Source: an uncultured Lactobacillus sp.
Lineage (GTDB): Bacteria > Bacillota > Bacilli > Lactobacillales > Lactobacillaceae
Assembly (NCBI GenBank): GCA_905204935.1
Contig: CAJLBJ010000001.1
Span: 124,001 to 188,000, forward strand
DNA length: 64,000 nucleotides
Direction of reading: 5' to 3'
Shown: positions 53,530-61,692 of the stretch, piece by piece
How the letters are laid out: each line of letters opens with the position of its first letter
How positions within the stretch are numbered: the first letter of the stretch is position 1
Notes under the pieces: model-generated
What the model was told of the DNA's origin: nothing
Database searches by the model: none
The model's input: the letters and a program-made list of their open reading frames with translations, nothing else
Translations under genes and position numbers: made by a program

Positions 53530-53979
53530 ATGTCTGAATCCATTTTAACTCAACAACTTGATGCCCTTTTACAAGGAGAAAACAACATTATTGCTAACTT
53601 AGCAAATGCTAGCGCCTTATTAAATGAACATCTCTCAAATATCAATTGGGTTGGGTTTTATCTTTACGACCAAGAAACAAACACATTAAATCTTGGACCA
53701 TTTCAAGGAAAAGTTGCCTGCATGCATATTCCTTTGGGACAAGGTGTGTGTGGTAGCGCAATAGCAGAGCAAAAAATTTTACGTGTTGCTAATGTACATG
53801 AATTTGCTGGTCATATTGCCTGCGATGCCGCTAGCAATTCTGAGATTGTCTTACCTTTAATCAAAAATGGAGAAATTTTAGGTGTTTTAGATATTGATTC
53901 TCCTGAATTAAATCGGTTTAGCGCCCATGACGAACAAGAATTAGCAGCTTTTGTAACAACTTTGTTAAAACATATCTGA
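53530..53979 (+). CDS. Free methionine-(R)-sulfoxide reductase (GAF domain)
   Basis: 149 residues from ATG 53530 with AAAGGAGATAAAATT ahead; the longer open frame upstream is not supported. Single GAF domain of the fRMsr (YebR/YtsP) family, which reduces free Met-R-sulfoxide using thioredoxin. The three catalytic/resolving cysteines are C64, C74 and C98, with the same spacings (10 and 24) as in the E. coli enzyme. Other family marks: NWVGFYLYD, LGPFQGKVAC, DAASNSEIVLPL. Lies next to the rpsD promoter. Confidence 0.93.
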   Translation: MSESILTQQLDALLQGENNIIANLANASALLNEHLSNINWVGFYLYDQETNTLNLGPFQGKVACMHIPLGQGVCGSAIAEQKILRVANVHEFAGHIACDAASNSEIVLPLIKNGEILGVLDIDSPELNRFSAHDEQELAAFVTTLLKHI

Positions 53980-53986
53980 TAATTCC

Positions 53987-54015
53987 TTGACAATTTTTAC
54001 TTTCTAGTGTTATAT
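53987..54015 (+). promoter_or_regulatory. Promoter of rpsD
   Basis: TTGACA (53987-53992), 17-base spacer, TTATAT (54010-54015), or TATATT with an 18-base spacer. Confidence 0.75.
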
Positions 54016-54021
54016 TGAAAC

Positions 54022-54191
54022 TTGTGTAAAATAATGCAGCAGTGAGCGGTAAGCTCGTCAACAGTTTATTGCCGTTTCGGTTGATTAGTAACTTTTCGGC
54101 TGCAAAAGCGAAAATCCAAAATAAACTGCACGAATACTAAACTCACAAGGATTATTTTACTCCATTAATAAATATTTTGGAGGAATTTTTC
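54022..54191 (+). ncRNA. Structured leader of rpsD, probable S4 autoregulatory RNA
   Basis: A leader of about 170 bases precedes rpsD. It holds several complementary blocks, including TGTGTAAAATAATG/TAAACTCACAAGGATTATTTTAC-type ends, TGCAG/CTGCA and GCCG/CGGC pairs around 54035-54130. In Bacillus subtilis the rpsD leader binds S4 and represses translation. Assignment here rests on position, length and pairing potential. Confidence 0.55.
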
Positions 54192-54797
54192 ATGTCACGT
54201 TATACAGGTCCATCCTGGAAAGTTTCCCGTCGTTTAGGGATTTCTCTTTCCGGTACAGGTAAAGAATTAGCTCGTCGTCCATACGCACCAGGCCAACATG
54301 GTCAAAACCGTCGTAAATTATCAGAATACGGTTTGCAATTACGTGAAAAGCAAAAATTACGTATGACTTACGGTTTATCCGAACGTCAATTTGCTAACCT
54401 TTTCGTCAAAGCTGGTAAGATTCGCGAAGGTAAGCACGGTGATAACTTCATGATCCTTTTGGAACGTCGTTTAGACAACGTTGTTTACCGTTTAGGTTTG
54501 GCTACAACTCGTCGCCAAGCTCGCCAATTGGTAAACCATGGTCATATCACTGTTGACGGCAAGCGCGTTGACATCCCTTCATACGATGTTAAACCAGGCC
54601 AAGTTATCTCTTTACGTGAACGTTCAAAAGATTTACAAATCGTAAAAGATGCTTTAGAAGCTGTTGTTGGGCGTGTGCCATTTGTTTCCTTTGATGAAAA
54701 CACAATGGAAGGTTCTCTTGTTCGTTTACCAGAACGTGAAGAACTCGACGCAAACATCGATGAAGCTTTAGTTGTTGAATACTACAACAAACTTTAA
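54192..54797 (+). CDS. rpsD: 30S ribosomal protein S4
   Basis: 201 residues from ATG 54192 (TTTGGAGGAATTTTTC ahead). Primary 16S rRNA-binding protein and assembly initiator. S4 RNA-binding domain: [20 protein letters not shown] and [18 protein letters not shown]. The N-terminus [17 protein letters not shown] has no zinc-binding cysteines, so this is the C-minus form, in contrast to the zinc-containing L32 encoded at 2245. Monocistronic with leader and terminator. Confidence 0.98.
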   Translation: MSRYTGPSWKVSRRLGISLSGTGKELARRPYAPGQHGQNRRKLSEYGLQLREKQKLRMTYGLSERQFANLFVKAGKIREGKHGDNFMILLERRLDNVVYRLGLATTRRQARQLVNHGHITVDGKRVDIPSYDVKPGQVISLRERSKDLQIVKDALEAVVGRVPFVSFDENTMEGSLVRLPEREELDANIDEALVVEYYNKL

Positions 54798-54814
54798 TCT
54801 TGCGTTTTACGCAA

Positions 54815-54844
54815 AAACCTGCACTTATTGGTGCAGGTTTTTTT
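54815..54844 (+). terminator. Terminator of rpsD
   Basis: Perfect stem AAACCTGCAC/GTGCAGGTTT with TTATTG loop, then a T run. Confidence 0.9.
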
Positions 54845-54917
54845 ATTGCACTTGATTGATTTTATTTTTTGAGATATGTTAAAATTTAGACAAATTAACT
54901 CAAGGACGGTACATTAA

Positions 54918-55367
54918 ATGACCAATAATGATTTACAAAATCATCTCAATCATGCAGTCTATGGTACTCCGCAATTAAAACCAGACGAACAACGCAAATA
55001 CTTGGGAACTTTTCGTGAACGTGTCGATTTAGTCTTAACTTTTGGACAATTAAGTACACCAGAATATCTTACAGCACTGGCTCAAGAAACTAAATTGCAC
55101 CCTGAATATGTTTTATTAGTTAACGCTGCTATTCCAAACAAGATACTAGCCAAAATCTTAAAACTTGCTCAAGATAATCATATTCAAGTCACCACTACTA
55201 GTAATGTAAGCTTTGGTACTCAAAATGATGATTCCGCAATCATTTTAGCTGCAAAAAAACAAGCACTCAATCTGGAAATAATCGATATTGCCAAGCGCTA
55301 TCCGTTAAACAATTCTTCTGTTACAGACACAACTCAAAAAAGTTTTTGGCACCGTTTTTTTAACTAA
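54918..55367 (+). CDS. yueI: YueI family protein (DUF1694)
   Basis: 149 residues. Recognised by DLQNHLNHAVYGTPQLKPDE, QRKYLGTFRERVDLVLTFGQ and the mid-region HPEYVLLVNAAIP, which are the family hallmarks. An unusual C-terminal KSFWHRFFN tail is aromatic and basic. Function unknown; small alpha/beta fold. AAGGACGG precedes the ATG. Monocistronic with terminator. Confidence 0.85.
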   Translation: MTNNDLQNHLNHAVYGTPQLKPDEQRKYLGTFRERVDLVLTFGQLSTPEYLTALAQETKLHPEYVLLVNAAIPNKILAKILKLAQDNHIQVTTTSNVSFGTQNDDSAIILAAKKQALNLEIIDIAKRYPLNNSSVTDTTQKSFWHRFFN

Positions 55368-55368
55368 A

Positions 55369-55405
55369 AAGCGCTTAACACGCAAAAATGTGTTAAGCGC
55401 TTTGT
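55369..55405 (+). terminator. Terminator of yueI, also usable from the other strand
   Basis: Perfect 13-bp stem AAGCGCTTAACAC/GTGTTAAGCGCTT with an eight-base loop (55369-55402), A and T runs weak on both sides. Confidence 0.8.
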
Positions 55406-55411
55406 TTATTC

Positions 55412-56261
55412 CTACTGCCAAATTTCTGTTGTGAAATGATCTGCATATAGATTAATAATTCGAGTTCCCCGTGCAAATTGAAATACGTGTTGTAACCTGA
55501 AATATTACCATAATTTAATTCAATACCTGCTAGCTTACTTTGAAAATTATTGTCATGATCATGTCCAGCAAAAACACCTTTAACATTTTTTGGCGTGAAA
55601 AAACATAAAATAATCCCGAATTGGGTTCTCCACAACAAATATTTTCTAAATTTTTCCCTGCTATTAATTCTTGTTTAACAGCTTGTCGATACTCAGGTAA
55701 CGGTATATGCAAAAAACTTAAATCGTAATCTTTAACACTACGATCTTGTGGTTGTTTTAGATACCACATAATCTGTTCAGGTTCAATTACCGCATATTTG
55801 CTGGCAATTTCCCACTTACCATAATCACCACTATCAAAGACATATAACTTATTGCGAACCTGATCTTCACAATAAATGTCTAATACATAATTTTGCCGAT
55901 CAAAAATTGTATAGCTATCGTGTTTATCAGCTAAATATTTAAGATGGTCTTCAAACTCACGTAGTTGTTGTCTACTAAAATCCCCTTCAGCATCATGATT
56001 ACCATAAGTAATCACAACCGGTATTTTTGTTTGATTTAACACATCATATAACTGAATTAATGTTTGTTCAGGATCTGGATTCTCCAACCCCCATAATAAA
56101 TCGCCCGTCATCATTAACAAATCAAATTACTTATCTTTTAAAAAGTTTGTCATATCACGAATAGTCCGCTTACTTTCCTGATTTAAAGGTAATGGACTTA
56201 AATGAATATCGGTTAATTGACAAATTTTAAAAGGTTGATCTTTTTTTACCGTTAATTTCAT
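55412..56261 (-). pseudogene. Metallophosphoesterase, decayed
   Basis: Starts at ATG 56261 after GGAG (KLTVKKDQPFKICQLTDIHL, metal-binding DxH motif). An in-frame TAA at about 56130 interrupts KDK-stop-FDLLMMTGD. The frame continues with GDLLWG, GNHDAEGDFS (GNHD motif), then shifts near 55600 to reach VKGVFAGHDHDNNF (GHDH motif), and shifts again near 55470 to reach TRIINLYADHFTTEIWQ and the true stop at 55412. One nonsense mutation and two frameshifts mean no full enzyme is made. The ancestor was a calcineurin-like phosphoesterase of about 280 residues, probably membrane- or cytosol-located. Confidence 0.9.
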
Positions 56262-56455
56262 TTTCAAACTCCTCTAATTTTTAAATTTAGCTAACCATTA
56301 AAATATAATTTTTATGTATACAACCTAAATATCATCCCCTAACATCAAAAACATCTAAGTATTATGAACTACTATGTTAGCGAATTTAATAGCTTAAATA
56401 ATAAAATTTTTCTCAAATAAAAAACAGCCAATCCTAAGACTGACTGCTATATTTC

Positions 56456-58498
56456 TTATACTTTCCAAGCTTGCAACAATTTAGTAGCAATATCTTGACT
56501 ATCAAGCAACATTACATTTTCATGTATGGAATAATCAATTTCGGTATGTGCACTCAAAAAGACCAATAATTCTGGATGAGCTAAATCATATGGTTGATAA
56601 AGATTAGGTAAAATCACATCTATACCACCATCATTTAAATGCAAACTCTCAGCTAATTCAACAATTTTTGTTAAATAACTTTGATCAATTTCATCAAGCA
56701 CTTCTAAATATTGTGCTTTCGTATTTGAACTAGCATCATAGCGTAATAAAACTTGAATACCTCGAGGAATCACTTCATCAAGTCTAATTCCTTGATTCTT
56801 TAATGTTTCCGTTTCAATCTCATCTAAAACATACTGTTTTTTAGCTAGCAATTGTTCTAAAGTCGATCTTCCATCACCAACTACATTAGCTGGAATTTTT
56901 TCAACTATGCTAACTACCTTTTTATCGGCAATCAAAGCTCGATAAGTCGAGCCAGACACAACTTGCTCAACTAAAACAGGTGAACCTTGTTTATGAATAC
57001 GACTAACTGCTGCAATAAATTGCTCTTTAGTAGGCCCTAAACGAAAAACATGTGCTTGTTGTTGAGCATTAGCTAAAGCACTTTTAACGACAACTGCTCG
57101 TTTCTTAATCTTAGAATACAGTTCGTGTGCTTGTTGCATATTATTTATTTCCCATGATTGTAACGTATAAAAACCTGCTTTTTGGGCTAGCCTATTAGCT
57201 TGTTGTTTATACTGTAGTAATTGCTGATATGGTGCGCTATTTTTTTCAGTTTGGATACCTTTTACAATCACACGCTTACCAATTTGTAAGACCCCAGCTT
57301 GTGCCAATAAAATTTGGTACGTAATCCCATTTAAAATTGCCGCTTGCAATAATTTTTGCGAGTTTGTATCTAATTTTTGAGTTGTAGCACTTATATCTTT
57401 TTGCCATTTTAAAGCTTGTTGCTTTCCAAACTCCAAAATAGAACTTGGCTGACGTAATAGTTTAGCTGCTGGTGTTTCTTGTGGATCGTTAATTCGTTTC
57501 TTTAATTTAGTATAGACTGCCTGCCAATCAAAATAAGCAAATTGAGTCGCAAATCGGTTAAGTTCCTCTAATAAATGTAAGCTTGTTTGTGTTGCTTGAT
57601 TCTTAGCATAAGGACTTTGTGCTACAATTTCTTGGGCTTGCATACGTTTTTGCGATAAAATTTGTTTTAAATCACCATTATCACACCCAGGTATCATCAA
57701 GAAATAACCTATCATCACTTCCATTAACTTTAGATAATCTTTACCGATTCCTAAGCGTTGCTGATCGTCATAATTAGCCGTTTGTATTTCTAAATATAAA
57801 ATACCTTCTTGCTTAGTTTCTGTTAATTGAGTACATCCTAATTTAACCCAATCTTGACAACTAAGATTATGTGTTGTTTTTAGATAACCTTTTATTGTAT
57901 GATAATCAATTTGATCTAGTTGGGCTAGTTGTTGTTCATCTAGTATTGCACAAGAATTTCTTTTAGGTGCTACTTTGCCTTCTTTTTGGCCACGAGCAAA
58001 ATCATATGGATTAGCACCAAACAAATACTCAACAAACCATTGATGTGCAATTAACTGCTGGGCAACTTTTAAATATAATTGATTTCTAAAATCCAAGTAG
58101 GTCAATCCTGCTTTTTTAAACTTAGCCTCAAATAGTTCTTCAGCTAACTTTTCTGGCCATGCTACACGAATTTGGGTAGAATTTTTAGCTTGTGTTACTC
58201 CACTTCCTAAAGGCCACAATAACTGCTTTGTTGTTAACTTAGTGAGCAAAGCATCTTGTTGAATTTGCATGTCATTAATTACATCTGTTAGGCTTTGCCC
58301 TTTCTTAGTTATTAAAGTTACCTGATCAAGATTAGGTTGATTAAAATATTGATTGGCTGTTAAACCTAAACTTATAGTATTAGCTTGTAAATCTGGCGTT
58401 ACACAATTCCAAGTACGACTAACTTGCCAGCTTAAACAATGTAATGCTTGAGTTAGCTCTTGTTCAAAAATTTGTTGACCAATTTCATCAAATTTCAC
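56456..58498 (-). CDS. GshF-like protein (fused glutamate-cysteine ligase/ATP-grasp), strongly diverged
   Basis: 680 residues against about 750 for bifunctional GshF. N-terminal half resembles the ligase domain only in parts: QLLWPLGSGV (cf. LLWPFSMP), DFRNQLYLKVAQQLIAHQWF and VEYLFGANP. The glutamate-binding start (a GLEKE-like motif) and the YxxHLQxISGIHYNFS stretch of true GshF enzymes are absent. C-terminal ATP-grasp half keeps SIVEKIPANVVGDGRSTLEQ and RLDEVIPRGIQVLLRYDASS, but the VKPK triad is VVKSALANA and the metal-binding E-x-N near the end is not visible (LVFLSAHTEIDYSIHEN). Either a degenerate glutathione synthase or a repurposed ligase. Single gene with no clear partner. Confidence 0.7.
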   Translation of the reverse strand: MKFDEIGQQIFEQELTQALHCLSWQVSRTWNCVTPDLQANTISLGLTANQYFNQPNLDQVTLITKKGQSLTDVINDMQIQQDALLTKLTTKQLLWPLGSGVTQAKNSTQIRVAWPEKLAEELFEAKFKKAGLTYLDFRNQLYLKVAQQLIAHQWFVEYLFGANPYDFARGQKEGKVAPKRNSCAILDEQQLAQLDQIDYHTIKGYLKTTHNLSCQDWVKLGCTQLTETKQEGILYLEIQTANYDDQQRLGIGKDYLKLMEVMIGYFLMIPGCDNGDLKQILSQKRMQAQEIVAQSPYAKNQATQTSLHLLEELNRFATQFAYFDWQAVYTKLKKRINDPQETPAAKLLRQPSSILEFGKQQALKWQKDISATTQKLDTNSQKLLQAAILNGITYQILLAQAGVLQIGKRVIVKGIQTEKNSAPYQQLLQYKQQANRLAQKAGFYTLQSWEINNMQQAHELYSKIKKRAVVVKSALANAQQQAHVFRLGPTKEQFIAAVSRIHKQGSPVLVEQVVSGSTYRALIADKKVVSIVEKIPANVVGDGRSTLEQLLAKKQYVLDEIETETLKNQGIRLDEVIPRGIQVLLRYDASSNTKAQYLEVLDEIDQSYLTKIVELAESLHLNDGGIDVILPNLYQPYDLAHPELLVFLSAHTEIDYSIHENVMLLDSQDIATKLLQAWKV

Positions 58499-58641
58499 AT
58501 TTCTTCATCCTTTAACTTGTAAGTCTTTATCTTATATTTTAACAGATTTTGTTTAAGAAAGTGATTTGCCAAACAGATTAATCTCACAAAAATGATATAA
58601 TACTATTAAAAATGAACTTTTATTTAAAGAAAGGAAAAACT

Positions 58642-59913
58642 ATGCAACCTTTAGCTTATCGGATGCGTCCTACAAAAATCGAAGAAATTGTCGGACAACA
58701 ACACTTAGTTGGTCCTAATCAAATTATCAATCGAATGGTTAAAGCCAAGCTATTATCATCGATGATACTATATGGTCCGCCAGGCATCGGTAAGACTAGT
58801 ATTGCCAGTGCGATTGCTGGTTCTACCAAATATGCTTTTCGAAGCTTAAACGCTGCAACTGATAGCAAAAAAGAATTAGAAATCGTCGTTGAAGAAGCTA
58901 AAATAAGCGGAACAGTCATCTTATTACTAGATGAAATTCATCGTTTAACCAAACCAAAACAAGATTTTTTGTTACCTCACCTTGAAAATGGGCGCATTAT
59001 CTTAATTGGCGCTACTACAGAAAACCCATATATCGCTATTAATCCCGCGATACGTAGTCGTACGCAGATTTTTGAGTTAAAGCCTTTAACCATTTCAGAT
59101 ATCAAACAAGCGCTAAAAAGAGCACTTGACGATAAGGAAAATGGCTTAGGTAAAATGAACATTAAACTTTCAGATGAGGCATGCAATCACTTGGCACAAA
59201 TTACTAATGGAGATTTACGCAGTGCTTTAAACGCACTTGAATTAGCTGCGTTATCGACACAAGCTGATGAAGCTGGGCAAATTATTTTAGATTTAAAGGT
59301 AATCGAAGAATGTGTCCAAAAAAAAGCACTAACGCATGATAAAGATGGCGATGCTCATTACGATGTTATCTCTGCTCTCCAAAAATCAATCCGTGGCTCA
59401 GATACTGATGCTTCTTTACACTATATGGCACGGTTAATAGAAGCTGGTGATTTAATAAGTCTAAATCGGCGCTTATTAACGATTGCATATGAAGATATCG
59501 GTTTAGCCAATCCACAAGCAGCTGCCCGAACCGTAGCAGCTGTTCAAGCAGCCGAAAAACTTGGACTTCCAGAAGCTCGTATTCCTTTAGCCGTAACTGT
59601 TATTGATCTTTGCTTATCTTACAAATCAAATTCTGCCATCTGTGCAATTGATGCCGCCCTAAAAGATATCACAAAAGGAAATTTTGGCGAAGTTCCTGCA
59701 CATCTACGCGATGCTCACTATCAAGGAGCTGAAAAACTCGGACGCGGTATTGACTACAAATATCCGCATAATTTCACCTCTGATTGGGTAAAACAACAAT
59801 ACTTACCTGACAAGCTTAAAGATGTTTCTTACTATCAAGGAAAAGAAAATGGACGCTATGAACAATTTCTCAAACAGCAATATGAACGTCTAAAAAAAGC
59901 TCAACGAAATTAA
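58642..59913 (+). CDS. rarA: Replication-associated recombination protein RarA (MgsA)
   Basis: 423 residues from ATG 58642 (AAGAAAGGAAAAACT ahead); the longer frame upstream lacks a site. AAA+ ATPase acting at stalled forks, associating with SSB. Walker A GPPGIGKTS at residues 45-53, Walker B LLLDEIHR, sensor GATTENPYIAINPAIRSR. The C-terminal tetramerisation region includes EDIGLANPQAAARTVAAVQA and the YPHNFTSDWVKQQYLPD segment. Followed by the probable 6S RNA, a linkage also found in Listeria and Bacillus relatives. Confidence 0.96.
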   Translation: MQPLAYRMRPTKIEEIVGQQHLVGPNQIINRMVKAKLLSSMILYGPPGIGKTSIASAIAGSTKYAFRSLNAATDSKKELEIVVEEAKISGTVILLLDEIHRLTKPKQDFLLPHLENGRIILIGATTENPYIAINPAIRSRTQIFELKPLTISDIKQALKRALDDKENGLGKMNIKLSDEACNHLAQITNGDLRSALNALELAALSTQADEAGQIILDLKVIEECVQKKALTHDKDGDAHYDVISALQKSIRGSDTDASLHYMARLIEAGDLISLNRRLLTIAYEDIGLANPQAAARTVAAVQAAEKLGLPEARIPLAVTVIDLCLSYKSNSAICAIDAALKDITKGNFGEVPAHLRDAHYQGAEKLGRGIDYKYPHNFTSDWVKQQYLPDKLKDVSYYQGKENGRYEQFLKQQYERLKKAQRN

Positions 59914-59929
59914 ATTAAGTCTGTTAAAT

Positions 59930-59958
59930 TTGCTTTAGATCTTAGGTTATGCTATTAT
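59930..59958 (+). promoter_or_regulatory. Promoter of the probable 6S RNA
   Basis: TTGCTT (59930-59935), 17-base spacer, TATTAT (59953-59958). Confidence 0.65.
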
Positions 59959-59964
59959 TGGGAT

Positions 59965-60199
59965 GAACTTCTGAGATATACGTGTTGACTCATCAATGTA
60001 AGGTTGACCGAACACCTATAATCTTAGTGTCTTTGATAGCTAGTAGCTGGCATGCTCATCTCACTTGAGTCCCAAAAGCTAGCTGACGAGGCCATTTTCC
60101 TGCTTACACGCGGGTTCAACTACAGAGTCTACAACGGTATCAGCGGATTTTCCAAAGTGTAAGCTTTGCTAGGGTGGTAGGAATCTACCGCCCTTTTTA
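59965..60199 (+). ncRNA. ssrS: Probable 6S RNA
   Basis: A gene-free 300-base stretch behind rarA with a strong promoter and an intrinsic terminator AGGGTGGTAG-GAAT-CTACCGCCCT (60171-60194) plus T run. The sequence between folds as a long rod: GATA..CGTGTTGACTC near the 5' end pairs with GAGTC..CAACGGTATC near the 3' end, TGTAAG with CTTACA, GTTGACC with GGTTCAAC, and an inner GCTAG/CTAGC hairpin. 6S RNA, which binds RNA polymerase as a promoter mimic, is encoded near rarA in other Firmicutes. No protein frame is present. Confidence 0.65.
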
Positions 60200-60222
60200 C
60201 TTTGCGTAAAGGAGTTTTAACT

Positions 60223-60504
60223 GTGTTAGTCTCTATTTTATTATTCATCTTAAGTCTTATTGTTTTATTTTTAGGAATTTTTTTATGGCTCCATCGAAAA
60301 AAGCCATTTTTAATTTTCCACCCCGAAAAAGTCAGTGGTTTAACTAAGTTTTTAAGCCTTTGGAGCTGGGTTTTGATTTTATTAGGCTTAGCAACCTTAA
60401 GTTGTCTTTTTAGCAGTAATATACTTTTAATTGCATTTGTTTTAATCGCAGATGCATTGGCTGTAAGCTTCATTTCATTTTTAATGTTAGCTTATTTACA
60501 CTAA
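60223..60504 (+). CDS. DUF3899-like small membrane protein
   Basis: 93 residues from GTG 60223, preceded by AAAGGAGTTTTAACT. Three hydrophobic segments (about 2-22, 45-62, 66-90) with a basic loop LHRKKPFLIFHPEK after the first. Small three-span proteins of this kind are found near uspA or rarA in lactobacilli, but function is unknown. It lies 23 bases after the ncRNA terminator, so it may depend on read-through or a promoter not seen. Confidence 0.65.
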   Translation: MLVSILLFILSLIVLFLGIFLWLHRKKPFLIFHPEKVSGLTKFLSLWSWVLILLGLATLSCLFSSNILLIAFVLIADALAVSFISFLMLAYLH

Positions 60505-60510
60505 AACACT

Positions 60511-60524
60511 CTCAAGCGTTTTCA
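60511..60524 (+). promoter_or_regulatory. Weak cre-like site upstream of the usp gene
   Basis: CTCAAGCGTTTTCA shares AAGCGTTTTCA with the CcpA operator consensus; the first three bases do not match. Confidence 0.35.
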
Positions 60525-60587
60525 CTTTATTTTTTGCTATAAATCTAGTAAAATTAATGTGAGGAGATAATAGAAAGGATGATTTTT

Positions 60588-61067
60588 ATGTTACAAAATT
60601 ACAAAAATATTCTCGTCCCTGTTGATGGTTCTTATGAAGCTGAATTAGCTTTCAAAAAAGCTATCGACGTTGCCAAAAGAAATGGTACTGATACAAAGTT
60701 ACACTTGGTTCATGTAATCGATACACGTGCTTTCCAAAATATCTCTAGCTTTGATACTGCAATGGTTGAACAAGTTTCAGAAACAGCCAAAAAAACGATG
60801 GATGGCTATGTGAACGAGGCACAAAAGGCTGGATTTAGCAATATTGACTATACCGTTGAATATGGTTCACCAAAAGTTGTTATTGCTAAAGATTTACCAA
60901 AAGAAAAAAATATCGATTTAATTATGATTGGTGCTACTGGACTAAATGCTGTTGAACGTATTTTAGTCGGCTCCGTTACCGAATATGTCACCCGCGCAGC
61001 AACTTGCGATGTTTTAGTTGTACGGACAGACTTAGATAATAAAGCCGTTTTAAATAAGAAAAAATAG
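60588..61067 (+). CDS. Universal stress protein (UspA family)
   Basis: 159 residues from ATG 60588; AAAGGATG serves as ribosome binding site, so the ATG nine bases earlier is not used. Start MLQNYKNILVPVDGSYEAEL and the ATP-binding GATGLNAVERILVGSVTEYV loop (G-x2-G-x9-G-S/T type) are intact, so an ATP-binding UspA homologue. Role in stress survival is inferred from family. Followed by a strong terminator. Confidence 0.92.
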   Translation: MLQNYKNILVPVDGSYEAELAFKKAIDVAKRNGTDTKLHLVHVIDTRAFQNISSFDTAMVEQVSETAKKTMDGYVNEAQKAGFSNIDYTVEYGSPKVVIAKDLPKEKNIDLIMIGATGLNAVERILVGSVTEYVTRAATCDVLVVRTDLDNKAVLNKKK

Positions 61068-61073
61068 TTTTTA

Positions 61074-61110
61074 TTACGAAGTGAGCTTACTCACTTCGTA
61101 TTGTTTTTAT
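61074..61110 (+). terminator. Terminator shared by usp and tag
   Basis: Perfect stem TACGAAGTGAG/CTCACTTCGTA with a CTTA-containing loop, T run on the plus side and As on the other, between convergent genes. Confidence 0.88.
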
Positions 61111-61655
61111 TTACAAGAACATCCTTCCAAATGATCGTTAACAACACCTACTGCCTGCAAAAAAGAATAAACAATTGTTGGTCCTAAAAAACTAAATCCT
61201 AATTTCTTAAAATCTTTAGCAATCTGACTCGATAATTTAGTTTGATTAGGAATTTCTTCTGGATATTTCCAATGATTATTTAAAGGCTGATAATCGACAT
61301 AATTCCAAACAAGCTCATCTAAACTATGCCCTTGTCTTTTTAGTTTAACTACTAATTTAGCATTATTAATAATTGCTTCAATCTTACGTCTATTGCGAAT
61401 AATATTGGGATTATTTAGTAGTTCTTGGATTTGCATTTCATCCATTTGTGCTACTTTTTGTACATCAAAGTTTGCAAAAGCTGTGCGTAAAGCTGGCCTT
61501 TTAGCCAAAACAATTTGCCAGCTTAAACCTGCTTGTAAAATTTCTAACGCTAAAAATTCAAACAGCTGACAATCGTCATGTTTTTCTTTCCCCCATTCAT
61601 CATCATGATATGCTTTCATTTCAGGCGTAGTATCATATATCCATGCACATTGCAC
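61107..61655 (-). CDS. tag: DNA-3-methyladenine glycosylase I
   Basis: 182 residues. Removes 3-methyladenine from alkylated DNA. Zinc ligands C3 and H17 at the N-terminus and the NDHLEGCSCK tail at the C-terminus, plus catalytic Glu38 in LFEFLALEILQAGLSW, agree with E. coli Tag. The HhH-like GPTIVYSFLQAVGVV segment is present. Single gene. Confidence 0.96.
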   Translation of the reverse strand: MQCAWIYDTTPEMKAYHDDEWGKEKHDDCQLFEFLALEILQAGLSWQIVLAKRPALRTAFANFDVQKVAQMDEMQIQELLNNPNIIRNRRKIEAIINNAKLVVKLKRQGHSLDELVWNYVDYQPLNNHWKYPEEIPNQTKLSSQIAKDFKKLGFSFLGPTIVYSFLQAVGVVNDHLEGCSCK

Positions 61656-61692
61656 TTAAATCACCTCATTTCTTTTATTTAAAATACGCAAA

